Of a stretch of DNA of 64,000 nucleotides, positions 1 to 9,374 are shown piece by piece. Source of the DNA: Acinetobacter courvalinii (GTDB lineage Bacteria > Pseudomonadota > Gammaproteobacteria > Pseudomonadales > Moraxellaceae); contig NZ_BMDA01000001.1 of assembly GCF_014635545.1 (NCBI RefSeq), positions 760,739 through 824,738 on the forward strand. The letters run 5' to 3'. The notes under the pieces are model-generated. The model saw only the letters and a program-made list of their open reading frames with translations, ran no database searches and had not been told where the DNA came from. The position numbers and the translations under genes were made by a program. The first letter of the stretch is position 1; every line of letters begins with the position of its first letter.

Positions 1-383
1 AGCTTAAAATTAATCCATGGATATTGCTGAGCAATCGACTGCATCACAATACTGACAAAACTTTCACTGAGCGCTGAAATCATTCCAAAATCAATGGAAC
101 CGCGCTGTAAACCCTGGATTTCATTTAAACGCTTTTGCGTAGCTTGAAACTCTTTTTGCCAGCTACGTAGATCGGCATAGAGTAATTCACCAGCCAAGGT
201 CAGCTTGAGTCCATTGGGCAAACGTTCAAATAAAGCAATACCGAGTTCTTCTTCTGCCAAAACGATTTGTCGATGTACAGCGGAGACAGAAATAAAAAGT
301 TGATCGGCCGCTTTTCTTAAACTACCTGTTTTGGCAACGGCAATAAAATAATCTGCAAAACGTGAAAACGGCAGTGCCATCAT
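1..383 (-). CDS. LysR-family transcriptional regulator, partial (N-terminal 127 codons)
   Basis: The gene enters from the left edge, so only the N-terminal half is visible. Translation from the ATG at 381-383 (a second ATG lies at 378-380) gives a typical LysR winged-helix start: residues about 5-60 contain the helix-turn-helix with the hallmark T-G-S-L-R-K-A-A-x-x-L run, followed by the linker helix and the beginning of the effector-binding domain. It is divergent from the Rieske oxygenase at 545, and an inverted repeat lies between them, which fits local control of that gene. The effector cannot be inferred because the sensing domain is cut off. Confidence 0.85.
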   Translation of the reverse strand, partial: MMALPFSRFADYFIAVAKTGSLRKAADQLFISVSAVHRQIVLAEEELGIALFERLPNGLKLTLAGELLYADLRSWQKEFQATQKRLNEIQGLQRGSIDFGMISALSESFVSIVMQSIAQQYPWINFK

Positions 384-448
384 AGGTTCTCAATATAAAA
401 ACTGATGCAGATGCAAAAGCAATTTTAGTGCCCAGTCTGTTCTAATTT

Positions 449-476
449 TTAGAATGATGCATATAAATCATTCTAA
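449..476. promoter_or_regulatory. Inverted repeat, candidate LysR operator
   Basis: Perfect 10-bp arms (TTAGAATGAT at 449-458 and ATCATTCTAA at 467-476) flank an 8-bp centre. It lies in the divergent LysR/Rieske intergenic region, 66 bp from the regulator start and 68 bp from the oxygenase start. Position and symmetry fit a LysR-type binding site; assignment to this regulator is inference. Confidence 0.5.
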
Positions 477-544
477 TAGACGGAAATATCGATCTATTCC
501 ACACTGCAAACAATAGAGAAAATACTCAAGAACGAGCACAGGAT

Positions 545-1600
545 ATGAACGCAATTCCATTCATCAATCTTCCCAACAAGCCATGCCATAGCCAATTTGA
601 TGATCAGGACTGGCAGATTCTTGCGCAGCATTGGTATCCCGTTGCACGTATCGAAGATGTGAGCAGTAAACCTCAGCAAGTCACCTTACTGGATATGAAT
701 CTAGCTTTGTATAAGACCGAAACAGGGCAGATTCATTTAGCTCGGGATATTTGCCCGCATCGCGGTGTGCCTTTGAGTAAAGGCTGGGTTGAAGGAGACA
801 CTTTGATTTGTCCTTATCATGGACTTCATTTTAATGAAGACGGCAAATGCTCTAAAATCCCAGCGCAACCTGATTTAACTCATATCTCAGAGCGCTTTTC
901 TCTGACCAAGTTTCCTGTGGTTTTAAAATATGGATTGGTCTGGACTAGCATTTTGGGCAGAGATGAAAGTTTGGCGAATTTTCCTGTGTTAGACACATGG
1001 GAGAGTGAGACACATCAAGCCATTTTGCCGCCTTCTGTGGATATTGCAGGTTCAAGTGGTCGTCAACTGGAAGGCTTTATTGATGTGGCACACTTTGCTT
1101 GGGTGCATCATCAGGCCTTTGCCGATCGACATAATCCTGTGGTACCTAAATATTCGACTGAACGTACCGATTATGGTTTGCATACAAACTACATTAGTAA
1201 TGTCAGCAATTATCCGCATGGCATACAGCATTTAGCACCTGATGATTTTTTATGGGAGCGGATCTTTGATGTTTATCCGCCATTTTCAGCAATGTTAACC
1301 ATTCACTTTCCGAATGACGGGGTGCTCAAGATTTTAAATGCCTGTTGTCCCGTCTCACATAACAAGACTCGTTTATTTGTACCGTTAACCCGCAATTTTG
1401 ATACCACGGGTGATTTACAGGCCGTGTATGATTTTAATGCACAGATTTTTGCGGAGGATCAGGAGATGGTGGAGGCACAAAAGCCAGAAGAATTACCTTT
1501 AGATATGAGTATGGAAGCACATTTTGAAGCAGACCGTTCTTCGGCCATGTATCGCCGTATCTTGGCTGAATGGGGTTTAAGCAAACGATATACGGTGTAG
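545..1600 (+). CDS. Rieske non-heme iron oxygenase, alpha-subunit type
   Basis: A 351-residue aromatic-ring-hydroxylating-type oxygenase. The Rieske [2Fe-2S] site is complete: C70-x-H72 and C89-x2-H92. The catalytic mononuclear iron site is visible as D180-x2-H183-x4-H188 in a D-V-A-H-F-A-W-V-H context. This single-subunit layout resembles the VanA/O-demethylase branch, which takes electrons from a separate reductase; no reductase gene is adjacent. The gene stands alone between the divergent LysR gene and hutC, with about 137 bp and the hutC operator after its stop. The substrate is unknown and nothing ties it to histidine breakdown except position. Confidence 0.85.
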   Translation: MNAIPFINLPNKPCHSQFDDQDWQILAQHWYPVARIEDVSSKPQQVTLLDMNLALYKTETGQIHLARDICPHRGVPLSKGWVEGDTLICPYHGLHFNEDGKCSKIPAQPDLTHISERFSLTKFPVVLKYGLVWTSILGRDESLANFPVLDTWESETHQAILPPSVDIAGSSGRQLEGFIDVAHFAWVHHQAFADRHNPVVPKYSTERTDYGLHTNYISNVSNYPHGIQHLAPDDFLWERIFDVYPPFSAMLTIHFPNDGVLKILNACCPVSHNKTRLFVPLTRNFDTTGDLQAVYDFNAQIFAEDQEMVEAQKPEELPLDMSMEAHFEADRSSAMYRRILAEWGLSKRYTV

Positions 1601-1661
1601 GGCGCAATCAATTTGGTGGTTCAAACGGTGATTTGGGTACTATTTCGTCTAAATTGTTTAT

Positions 1662-1705
1662 TTGTATAGGCTTGTATATACAATTTGCCTTAATTCAATA
1701 TACAA
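1662..1705. promoter_or_regulatory. HutC operator region upstream of hutC
   Basis: A perfect palindrome TTGTATATACAA lies at 1672-1683, flanked by half-sites TTGTATA (1662-1668) and TATACAA (1699-1705). The motif matches the TGTA-x2-TACA type operator described for HutC in Pseudomonas. It lies 54 bp upstream of the hutC start and shares the core TGTATATACA with the site upstream of hutU, implying autoregulation. Confidence 0.65.
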
Positions 1706-1737
1706 TGACTTAGAATATTTAGTATGAGTTTTAGCCA

Positions 1738-2490
1738 ATGTCAAGAGCGACAAAGCAAAACGATTTAGATTTGTCCTTAGAAGAAGATAGTCCGGTTCCT
1801 TTGTATCTTCGTGTGAAACAAATGATTTCACAAAAGATTTATGAGGGAAGCTGGACTGTTAATAAAAAGATTCCTTCAGAAAGTGAATTGGTCAATTTAC
1901 TAGGCTGTAGTCGCATGACGGTGAATCGGGCTTTACGCGAGCTCACCAGTGAAGGTTTATTGGTGCGTATTCAGGGTGTCGGTTCTTTTGTTGCAGAAGG
2001 ACAAGGGCGTACCGCTTTATTTCATGTCAATAATATTGCCGAAGAAATTATTGCCCGAAACCACAAACATCATGCTGAAGTCTTGGTGCTGGAACAGATT
2101 CAGGCCAATGCCGAACAAAGTATGCTGATGCAGATTCGGGAAGGGCAAAAGCTCTTTCACTCGATCATCGTGCATTATGAAAATGATGTACCTGTTCAGA
2201 TCGAAGATCGTCTGGTCGATCCGATGTTGATTCCAGATTACTTGGCACAAGACTTTAAAAGCATTACACCCAATGCGTATTTAATGTCGAAAGCGCCGGT
2301 GACGGAAGGTGAGCATGTGGTCACCGCAATTTTAGCTTCAGCACAAGAGTGCAAATGGCTAAAAATTAATAAGACCGAACCTTGTCTGTTGATTCGTCGT
2401 CGTACCTGGTCGAATAAACAGCTGATTTCCAGTGCCCGATTGATTTATCCGGGTAGTCGTTATTATCTGGAAGGTAAATTTACCCAATGA
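1738..2490 (+). CDS. hutC: HutC, histidine utilisation repressor (GntR/UTRA family)
   Basis: A 250-residue GntR-family regulator. Residues about 18-85 form the winged helix (V-P-L-Y-L-R-V-K start; recognition helix in L-G-C-S-R-M-T-V-N-R-A-L-R-E-L), and residues about 95-245 match the UTRA effector domain. HutC proteins repress hut genes until urocanate binds. The stop overlaps the hutD start (ATGA), and the hutUHTIG operon follows in the same direction, which supports the assignment over other GntR/UTRA members. A TTGTATATACAA palindrome precedes it. Confidence 0.93.
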   Translation: MSRATKQNDLDLSLEEDSPVPLYLRVKQMISQKIYEGSWTVNKKIPSESELVNLLGCSRMTVNRALRELTSEGLLVRIQGVGSFVAEGQGRTALFHVNNIAEEIIARNHKHHAEVLVLEQIQANAEQSMLMQIREGQKLFHSIIVHYENDVPVQIEDRLVDPMLIPDYLAQDFKSITPNAYLMSKAPVTEGEHVVTAILASAQECKWLKINKTEPCLLIRRRTWSNKQLISSARLIYPGSRYYLEGKFTQ

Positions 2491-3068
2491 TTCAACACTT
2501 AGACATAGCTGATTATCAGCAGATGCTATGGAAAAACGGGGCGGGTTATACCATTGAACTTGCCCGAAGTGACGGTGACAGTCTGGATACGTTTGATTGG
2601 CGTATTTCCATGGCAGATGTCAAAACTTCGGGTGATTTTTCCCTATTTAAGGGCATGCAGCGTATCCTCACGGTACTGGAAGGTGCTGGCATCGTATTGA
2701 ATATTGAAGATGATTCTGAACATCTGAAAACTTTACAATCTGCGCAATTTAGTGGCGATCGAAAGACCAGCTGTGAACTGATTGATGGACCAATTCGGGA
2801 CTTTAATCTGATCTATAATCCTGAAAAATGGCGTTCTCGCTACCAATGGCTGTTTGAGTCAGCAAGCACTGAGATGTTCAGTTCAGCCGATCTGATTTTT
2901 ATTTTTAATCAGAGTCCAGAACCCTTGGAAATTGAAGTTGATCAGCAGGTTTTTCATTTGGCACACCAGCAAAGCCTTAAGATTGAGCAGCAAAAAACAT
3001 TAAAAAAATTGCTTATAAAGTCACAGTTTTTAAAGCAGACCTGTCTCATTGAGCTCACAAAAATCTAA
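2487..3068 (+). CDS. hutD: HutD family protein
   Basis: A 193-residue protein whose start codon overlaps the hutC stop by 4 bp, so the two are translationally coupled. The opening (Q-M-L-W-K-N-G-A-G-Y-T-I-E-L) and the later D-W-R-I-S-M-A-D-V block are the conserved HutD signature. HutD has a cupin-like fold and is thought to tune hut expression or limit overflow during histidine use, possibly by binding formylglutamate; the molecular role is not settled. A strong hairpin follows the gene. Confidence 0.88.
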   Translation: MIQHLDIADYQQMLWKNGAGYTIELARSDGDSLDTFDWRISMADVKTSGDFSLFKGMQRILTVLEGAGIVLNIEDDSEHLKTLQSAQFSGDRKTSCELIDGPIRDFNLIYNPEKWRSRYQWLFESASTEMFSSADLIFIFNQSPEPLEIEVDQQVFHLAHQQSLKIEQQKTLKKLLIKSQFLKQTCLIELTKI

Positions 3069-3082
3069 TTTTTAGACTTTTT

Positions 3083-3119
3083 AAAAAACACATATGACCA
3101 CAGGTTGTATGTGTTTTTT
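3083..3119 (+). terminator. Intrinsic terminator after hutCD
   Basis: The 12-bp arms AAAAAACACATA (3083-3094) and TATGTGTTTTTT (3108-3119) pair perfectly across a 13-nt loop. The right arm ends in six T, and the left arm's A-run allows function on both strands. It separates hutCD from the hutU operon. Confidence 0.75.
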
Positions 3120-3226
3120 ATTGTCAATCAAAAAATAAATCTATTTATTTCATTAGTTTGTAATTTATTTTCATAAAAGAATTGAAAAGCATCTTTTCAA
3201 TATAAAAGTTTTGTGTAGTATATGGA

Positions 3227-3236
3227 TGTATATACA
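3227..3236. promoter_or_regulatory. HutC operator upstream of hutU
   Basis: The palindrome TGTATATACA is the same 10-bp core as in the hutC operator. It lies 70 bp upstream of the hutU GTG start, in position to block transcription of the catabolic operon. Confidence 0.6.
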
Positions 3237-3306
3237 AGTTAATACATTGCTATACAGTAAAAGCAGATTAATTTGCTGGTTCAAACTCAATGGAAGGAGT
3301 CCGATT

Positions 3307-4983
3307 GTGACAACAACGACAACAAAATTTCGTGATGTAGAAATTCGCGCACCGCGTGGTACACAGCTCAATGCCAAAAGCTGGTTAACAGAAGCGCCAC
3401 TGCGTATGTTGATGAATAACCTAGATCCTGATGTCGCAGAAAATCCAAAAGAACTGGTGGTTTACGGTGGTATCGGTCGTGCTGCACGTAACTGGGAATG
3501 TTTCGACAAGATTGTTGAAACGTTAAAGAATTTAGAAACAGATGAAACTTTATTGGTTCAATCCGGTAAGCCGGTAGGCGTATTTAAAACCCATAAAGAT
3601 GCGCCACGTGTTTTGATTGCCAACTCGAATCTGGTGCCACATTGGGGGAACTGGGAACATTTCAATGAACTGGATGCGAAAGGTTTGGCAATGTATGGCC
3701 AGATGACAGCAGGTTCTTGGATTTATATTGGTAGCCAAGGCATTGTACAAGGCACTTATGAAACCTTTGTCGAAGCAGGTCGTCAGCATTATAACGGTGA
3801 CTTGAAAGGTCGCTGGGTATTAACGGCTGGTTTAGGCGGTATGGGCGGTGCACAACCTTTAGCTGCAACACTTGCAGGTGCATGTTCACTTAATATCGAA
3901 TGCCAACAAACTAGTATCGATTTCCGTTTACGTACCCGTTATGTCGATGAGCAAGCCACTGATTTAGATGATGCTTTGGCGCGTATTGAAAAATATACCA
4001 AAGAAGGTAAGGCAGTTTCGATTGCACTGCATGGCAATGCTGCTGAAATTTTACCTGAATTGGTTCGTCGTGGTGTGCATCCAGATATGGTGACTGACCA
4101 AACCAGCGCCCATGATCCATTGAATGGTTATTTGCCAATTGGCTGGACATGGGAAGAATACCGTCAGCGTGCTAAAACTGAGCCAGAAGTGGTGGTGAAA
4201 GCGGCTAAACAATCGATGGCGCAACATGTTCAAGCCATGCTGGACTTCCAGAAAATGGGTGTGCCAACCTTTGACTACGGCAACAACATCCGTCAAATGG
4301 CACAAGATGAAGGCGTAGAAAATGCCTTTGATTTCCCGGGCTTCGTTCCTGCCTATATCCGTCCATTGTTCTGCCGTGGTATTGGTCCGTTCCGTTGGGC
4401 TGCGCTGTCAGGTGACCCGGAAGATATCTATAAGACAGATGCCAAAGTAAAAGAGTTAATTCCAGATGATGAACATTTACATCGCTGGTTAGATATGGCG
4501 CGTGAACGTATTAGCTTCCAAGGTTTGCCTGCACGTATTTGCTGGGTGGGCTTAGGCTTACGTGCAAAACTGGGCTTGGCATTTAATGAAATGGTGCGTA
4601 GTGGTGAGTTGTCAGCACCAATCGTGATTGGTCGTGACCATCTGGATTCAGGTTCAGTGTCTAGTCCGAACCGTGAAACTGAATCAATGAAAGATGGTTC
4701 TGATGCCGTATCGGACTGGCCATTATTGAATGCCTTGCTCAACACAGCAGGTGGTGCGACCTGGGTGTCATTGCACCACGGTGGTGGTGTAGGTATGGGC
4801 TTCTCGCAACACTCAGGTGTGGTGATTGTGTGTGATGGGACAGATGAAGCAGCAGCACGTATTGCACGTGTACTGACCAATGACCCTGCAACAGGGGTGA
4901 TGCGTCATGCCGATGCGGGTTATGACATCGCAATTGACTGTGCTAAAGAGCAAGGCTTGAACTTGCCGATGATCACGCAATAA
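3307..4983 (+). CDS. hutU: Urocanate hydratase (urocanase)
   Basis: Converts urocanate to 4-imidazolone-5-propionate with tightly bound NAD+, step two of histidine degradation. The start is the GTG at 3307, giving 558 residues, the usual family length; it follows a strong GGAAGGAG (3292-3299) by 7 bp. The frame extends upstream to 3211, but that would cross the operator. The NAD-binding glycine loop G-L-G-G-M-G-G-A-Q lies at about residues 175-183. A cysteine at about residue 412 in A-R-I-C-W-V-G matches the conserved active-site Cys. First gene of hutUHTIG-gdh. Confidence 0.97.
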   Translation: MTTTTTKFRDVEIRAPRGTQLNAKSWLTEAPLRMLMNNLDPDVAENPKELVVYGGIGRAARNWECFDKIVETLKNLETDETLLVQSGKPVGVFKTHKDAPRVLIANSNLVPHWGNWEHFNELDAKGLAMYGQMTAGSWIYIGSQGIVQGTYETFVEAGRQHYNGDLKGRWVLTAGLGGMGGAQPLAATLAGACSLNIECQQTSIDFRLRTRYVDEQATDLDDALARIEKYTKEGKAVSIALHGNAAEILPELVRRGVHPDMVTDQTSAHDPLNGYLPIGWTWEEYRQRAKTEPEVVVKAAKQSMAQHVQAMLDFQKMGVPTFDYGNNIRQMAQDEGVENAFDFPGFVPAYIRPLFCRGIGPFRWAALSGDPEDIYKTDAKVKELIPDDEHLHRWLDMARERISFQGLPARICWVGLGLRAKLGLAFNEMVRSGELSAPIVIGRDHLDSGSVSSPNRETESMKDGSDAVSDWPLLNALLNTAGGATWVSLHHGGGVGMGFSQHSGVVIVCDGTDEAAARIARVLTNDPATGVMRHADAGYDIAIDCAKEQGLNLPMITQ

Positions 4984-4996
4984 ACAGACAAGGACA

Positions 4997-5034
4997 TTAC
5001 GATGCTTTTTGCAATTGTGTAAACAGCATCGTAA
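4997..5034 (+). other. Intercistronic hairpin with 6-codon mini-ORF between hutU and hutH
   Basis: Arms TTACGATGCT (4997-5006) and AGCATCGTAA (5025-5034) pair perfectly over 10 bp with an 18-nt loop and no T-run, so this is a processing or stability element rather than a terminator. The ATG in the left arm at 5001 follows AAGGA (4990-4994) with 6-bp spacing and encodes M-L-F-A-I-V-stop (5001-5021). Whether the mini-ORF is translated is unknown. Confidence 0.45.
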
Positions 5035-5067
5035 GCGAACAATAGAGTGCAAAACAGGACGCCAATA

Positions 5068-6606
5068 ATGGAACTTCTAATTCAACCCGGCAAACTTAGC
5101 TTAGCAGATCTGCGCCACGCTTATTTAAACCCAATCAAAGTGAAACTCGATGACAGCGCTTCTGCTGGCATTAATGCAAGTGTTGCTTGTGTCGAAAAAA
5201 TCGTGAATGAAGGCCGTACTGCCTACGGGATCAATACCGGTTTTGGTTTACTTGCATCAACCAAAATTGCACCAGAAGACCTTGAACAGTTACAACGCTC
5301 ATTGGTACTGTCACACGCTGCTGGCGTAGGTGAGCCACTTGATGATGCGATGGTACGTCTGATTATGTTGCTTAAAGCAAATAGCTTGGCACGTGGTTTT
5401 TCTGGGATTCGCCGTAAAGTGATTGATGCGATTTTGGCTTTAATCAATGCTGAAGTTTATCCGCATATTCCACTCAAAGGTTCTGTTGGTGCTTCAGGTG
5501 ACTTGGCACCACTGGCACATATGTCTCTGGTGTTATTAGGCGAAAGTAAAGCACGCTATAAAGGTGAATGGTTGCCGGCAGTTGAAGCACTTAAAATTGC
5601 AGGACTAGAGCCAATTTCTTTAGCGGCGAAAGAAGGTTTGGCACTGTTAAACGGTACACAAGTTTCAACCGCTTATGCTTTACGTGGTCTGTTTGAAGCA
5701 GAAGATTTATTTGCTGCGGCAACAGTGTGCGGTGGTTTAAGCGTTGAAGCCATGCTGGGTTCGCGTGCGCCATTCGATGCACGTATTCATGAAGTGCGTG
5801 GTCAACGTGGTCAAATTGATGTGGCTGCGGCTTATCGTGACTTGTTGACTGAATCAAGTGAAATTTCTCATTCACATGAAGATTGCAGCAAGGTTCAAGA
5901 TCCGTACTCACTACGTTGCCAACCACAGGTGATGGGGGCGTGTTTAACCCAGATCCGTCAAGCAGCCGAAGTACTGGAAATCGAAGCAAATGCGGTATCG
6001 GATAACCCATTGGTCTTTGCTGCTGAAGGCGATGTGATTTCGGGTGGTAACTTCCATGCGGAACCTGTTGCCATGGCAGCGGATAATCTGGCATTGGCGA
6101 TTGCAGAAATCGGTTCATTGTCTGAACGTCGTATTTCGATGATGATGGACCGTCACATGTCACAGTTGCCGCCGTTCCTGGTTGCCAATGGTGGAGTCAA
6201 TTCTGGCTTCATGATTGCTCAAGTAACAGCCGCTGCGTTAGCAAGTGACAATAAAGCACTTGCACATCCTGCCAGTGTTGATAGTTTACCGACTTCTGCA
6301 AATCAGGAAGACCATGTTTCCATGGCGCCGAATGCTGGGAAACGCTTGTGGTATATGGCTGACAACGTTCGCGGCATCCTTGCAGTTGAATGGCTAGGTG
6401 CATGTCAGGGTCTTGATTTCCGTGAAGGATTGAAGAGTTCTCCAAAACTTGAGCGTGCGCGTAAAGTGTTGCGTGATCAAGTGCCTTACTACAGTGAAGA
6501 TCGTTTCTTTGCGCCAGATATCGAGCAGGCAAGTGAATTGCTCGCGAGTGGTTGCCTGAACGAATTACTCATTCCGAAGCTATTACCGAGTTTGTCTGAA
6601 GTGTGA
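5068..6606 (+). CDS. hutH: Histidine ammonia-lyase (histidase)
   Basis: Deaminates L-histidine to trans-urocanate, the first and committing step. The ATG at 5068 is preferred to the upstream in-frame start at 5047 because AGGA (5056-5059) lies 8 bp before it and the protein then begins [10 protein letters not shown]. The 512-residue length is normal. The MIO-forming triad A142-S143-G144 is in [13 protein letters not shown], the same numbering as the well-studied Pseudomonas enzyme. It follows hutU after 84 bp containing a hairpin. Confidence 0.97.
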   Translation: MELLIQPGKLSLADLRHAYLNPIKVKLDDSASAGINASVACVEKIVNEGRTAYGINTGFGLLASTKIAPEDLEQLQRSLVLSHAAGVGEPLDDAMVRLIMLLKANSLARGFSGIRRKVIDAILALINAEVYPHIPLKGSVGASGDLAPLAHMSLVLLGESKARYKGEWLPAVEALKIAGLEPISLAAKEGLALLNGTQVSTAYALRGLFEAEDLFAAATVCGGLSVEAMLGSRAPFDARIHEVRGQRGQIDVAAAYRDLLTESSEISHSHEDCSKVQDPYSLRCQPQVMGACLTQIRQAAEVLEIEANAVSDNPLVFAAEGDVISGGNFHAEPVAMAADNLALAIAEIGSLSERRISMMMDRHMSQLPPFLVANGGVNSGFMIAQVTAAALASDNKALAHPASVDSLPTSANQEDHVSMAPNAGKRLWYMADNVRGILAVEWLGACQGLDFREGLKSSPKLERARKVLRDQVPYYSEDRFFAPDIEQASELLASGCLNELLIPKLLPSLSEV

Positions 6607-6670
6607 TCAATAAATCGGTCACATGGAGTGGCCGAATCTAACTAAATTTCCTCAAGGATTGGAGATTATA

Positions 6671-8083
6671 ATGTCACAGCACTCCACATTACAGCGGGGG
6701 CTAAACACCCGCCATATTCGTTTTTTGGCATTGGGTTCAGCCATTGGGACAGGACTCTTTTACGGTTCGGCCACTGCCATCAAAATGGCAGGCCCGTCCG
6801 TATTACTCGCATATATTGTTGCAGGGATTGCAATTTATATCGTGATGCGCGCACTCGGTGAAATGGCGGTACATAACCCGGTATCAGGTTCATTCAGTCA
6901 TTATGCTTCTCAATATATTGGCCCGCTTGCAGGTTTTACCACCGGCTGGACCTACGTTTTCGAAATGATCATCGTTGCACTTGCCGATGTGACAGCATTC
7001 GGAATCTATATGGGATTCTGGTATCCCGATGTGCCACGCTGGATCTGGATTTTGTCACTGATCATGTTCTTGGGTGCAATCAACCTGATTCATGTCAAGG
7101 TCTTTGGCGAGCTTGAGTTCTGGCTCTCCATCGTCAAAGTCACTGCCATTGTGGCCATGATTGTTGGTGGTTTGGGGCTAATGTTCTACGGTTTCCATGC
7201 GGACCACAGTGGCTTTACCACAGGCATTCAAAATCTATGGATTCATGAAGGCTTTATGCCAAATGGTATTGCAGGTTTGGTTGCCTGTTTATCTGTGGTG
7301 GTATTTGCTTTTGGCGGGATTGAAATTATCGGGATCACTGCTGGTGAATCGCAAGATCCAAAAACTTCGATTCCAAAAGCGATTAATGCCGTGCCGGTAC
7401 GTATCCTGTTGTTCTATGTCCTAACGATTTTTGTATTGATGTCGATTTTCCCGTGGAACCAGATTGGTAGTCAGGGCAGTCCATTCGTACAGATTTTTGA
7501 AAATCTGGGCATTGGATCAGCAGCAACCGTTCTGAATATTGTGGTCATTACAGCGGCTGTATCTGCCATCAATAGTGATGTGTTTGGTGCAGGACGTATG
7601 CTGTACGGAATGTCAAACCGTGGACAAGCGCCAAAAGTATTCCAGAAAATTTCGAAAAACGGTGTGCCTTGGATGACCGTGGTGGTGATGGCAGGCGTGT
7701 TATTAATTGGTGTTTTGCTGAACTATCTGATTCCTGAAAATGTCTTCATCATTATTGCTTCAATCGCGACTTTTGCAACCGTTTGGGTCTGGCTGATGAT
7801 TCTACTTTCTCAGGTTGCGATGCGTCGTAAATTATCGAAAGAAGAAATCAAGGCACTGGATTTCCCAGTCATTGGCTGGCCGTATGCCCCTGCATTTGCA
7901 ATTGCGTTCATGCTGTTTATTTTAGCCATGATGGGGTATTTCCCGGACTCACGACCTGCAATTTATGTCGGTGCAACCTGGTTAGTTCTACTCTGGATTG
8001 CGTATAGCATCTGGGTGAAGCCGAAGAAAGATACGGTAAAAGAAAGCGCAAGCTTGCAACAAAATATCGAAATGGAAAGCTAA
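6671..8083 (+). CDS. hutT: Histidine/amino acid permease, APC family (HutT/ProY type)
   Basis: An inner-membrane proton-coupled amino acid importer. The 470-residue product has about 12 hydrophobic segments and the APC N-terminal signature ([17 protein letters not shown]). The ATG at 6671 follows GGAG (6661-6664), while the longer frame starting at 6623 adds a non-conserved, unsupported N-terminus. Its place between hutH and hutI makes histidine, and possibly urocanate, the likely substrate; sequence alone would also fit proline-type permeases of this subfamily. Confidence 0.88.
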   Translation: MSQHSTLQRGLNTRHIRFLALGSAIGTGLFYGSATAIKMAGPSVLLAYIVAGIAIYIVMRALGEMAVHNPVSGSFSHYASQYIGPLAGFTTGWTYVFEMIIVALADVTAFGIYMGFWYPDVPRWIWILSLIMFLGAINLIHVKVFGELEFWLSIVKVTAIVAMIVGGLGLMFYGFHADHSGFTTGIQNLWIHEGFMPNGIAGLVACLSVVVFAFGGIEIIGITAGESQDPKTSIPKAINAVPVRILLFYVLTIFVLMSIFPWNQIGSQGSPFVQIFENLGIGSAATVLNIVVITAAVSAINSDVFGAGRMLYGMSNRGQAPKVFQKISKNGVPWMTVVVMAGVLLIGVLLNYLIPENVFIIIASIATFATVWVWLMILLSQVAMRRKLSKEEIKALDFPVIGWPYAPAFAIAFMLFILAMMGYFPDSRPAIYVGATWLVLLWIAYSIWVKPKKDTVKESASLQQNIEMES

Positions 8084-8090
8084 AGATCAA

Positions 8091-8121
8091 ACTGCTCAGG
8101 TACTTATCCTACCTGAGCAGT
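8091..8121 (+). other. Intercistronic stem-loop hutT/hutI
   Basis: A perfect 12-bp stem (ACTGCTCAGGTA at 8091-8102 and TACCTGAGCAGT at 8110-8121) with a 7-nt loop immediately precedes the hutI ribosome-binding site. No T-run follows, so it is more likely an mRNA 3'-end stabiliser or processing site than a terminator. Confidence 0.6.
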
Positions 8122-8135
8122 GAGAGGAAATGTGA

Positions 8136-9341
8136 ATGAAAAAGCTTTGGAAAAACTGTCATATTGCCACCATGCAAAATGGGCAATATTCCAGTATCGA
8201 ACATGCTGCAATGGTCACTTCGGGGCAGCACATCCACTGGATTGGAACCTTTGACGATGTTCCTGCCGATGCTTATTCCGAAACTATTGATTTGAATGGC
8301 GCGTGGGTGACTCCCGGCTTAATTGATTGTCATACCCATAGTGTATTTGGCGGCAACCGTAGTGTTGAGTTTGAAAAACGCTTACAAGGTGTCAGTTATG
8401 CCGAGATCGCGGCGAGTGGTGGTGGAATTGCCAGTACGGTTCGTGCCACGCGTGAAGCAAGTGAACAACAGTTGCTTGCATCAGCACTGAAGCGCGTTCG
8501 TTGCCTGCTCAAAGATGGGGTCACCACCATTGAGATTAAATCAGGTTACGGTCTGGATTACGCCAACGAACGCAAAATGCTGCGTGTGATTCGTCAGATT
8601 GCAGAAACTCTGCCGATGACGGTTCGCAGTACTTGCCTGGCAGCGCATGCTTTGCCGCCTGAATATCAGGATCAAAGCGATGCGTATATTGAGCATATCT
8701 GTAATGACATGCTGCCAAAATTGCATCAGGAAGGTCTGGTTGATGCAGTCGATGCCTTTTGTGAATATCTGGCATTTTCTCCTGCTCAGGTTGAGCGTGT
8801 TTTTAAAACAGCCCAGTCTTTAAATTTGCCAATCAAGCTGCATGCAGAACAGCTTTCTTCGCTCGGTGGCTCAAGTTTGGCCGCGCGTTATCAGGCTTTG
8901 TCGGCAGATCATCTGGAATTTATGACAGAAGAGGATGTGAAAGCCATGGCTGCTGCGGGGACGGTTGCAGTGTTATTGCCAGGCGCATTTTATTTCTTGA
9001 GAGAAACCCAGTATCCGCCGTTGCAGAGTTTGCAGCAACATGGTGTGCGGATTGCCTTGTCCAGTGATTTAAATCCGGGTACATCGCCAGCTTTATCTTT
9101 GCGTTTAATGATGAATATGGGCAGTACCTTATTCCGTTTAACCCCTGAACAGACTTTAGCTGCGGTAACGCTTCATGCAGCACATGCATTGGGTTTGCAA
9201 GACACGCATGGCAGTCTGGAGCAGGGCAAAGTGGCAGATTTTGTTGCCTGGGACATCGAGCATCCTTCAGAAATCGTTTACTGGTTAGGGGGCGATTTGC
9301 CAAAACGCATCATTCAGCATGGCAATGAAATTTCGATCTAA
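8136..9341 (+). CDS. hutI: Imidazolonepropionase
   Basis: Hydrolyses 4-imidazolone-5-propionate to N-formimino-L-glutamate, step three of the pathway. The 401-residue amidohydrolase-fold protein has the metal site H66-x-H68 in [10 protein letters not shown], a further His in I-K-L-H-A-E-Q and an Asp in [12 protein letters not shown], the usual Zn/Fe ligands. The start follows AGAGGA by about 8 bp. It lies between hutT and hutG. Confidence 0.96.
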   Translation: MKKLWKNCHIATMQNGQYSSIEHAAMVTSGQHIHWIGTFDDVPADAYSETIDLNGAWVTPGLIDCHTHSVFGGNRSVEFEKRLQGVSYAEIAASGGGIASTVRATREASEQQLLASALKRVRCLLKDGVTTIEIKSGYGLDYANERKMLRVIRQIAETLPMTVRSTCLAAHALPPEYQDQSDAYIEHICNDMLPKLHQEGLVDAVDAFCEYLAFSPAQVERVFKTAQSLNLPIKLHAEQLSSLGGSSLAARYQALSADHLEFMTEEDVKAMAAAGTVAVLLPGAFYFLRETQYPPLQSLQQHGVRIALSSDLNPGTSPALSLRLMMNMGSTLFRLTPEQTLAAVTLHAAHALGLQDTHGSLEQGKVADFVAWDIEHPSEIVYWLGGDLPKRIIQHGNEISI

Positions 9342-9374
9342 GCCTAGGCTTATTTTTAAAACGTGGTATTGATA

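Noticed and set aside
4428-4880. 150-codon minus-strand frame opposite hutU
   Set aside because: Antisense to a highly conserved enzyme; composition reflects the codon usage of hutU and no family features are present.
5591-6163. Long minus-strand open frame (190 codons) opposite hutH
   Set aside because: It lies wholly within the conserved hutH coding sequence, has a low-complexity His/Gln/Pro-rich product and no ribosome-binding site: a shadow frame.
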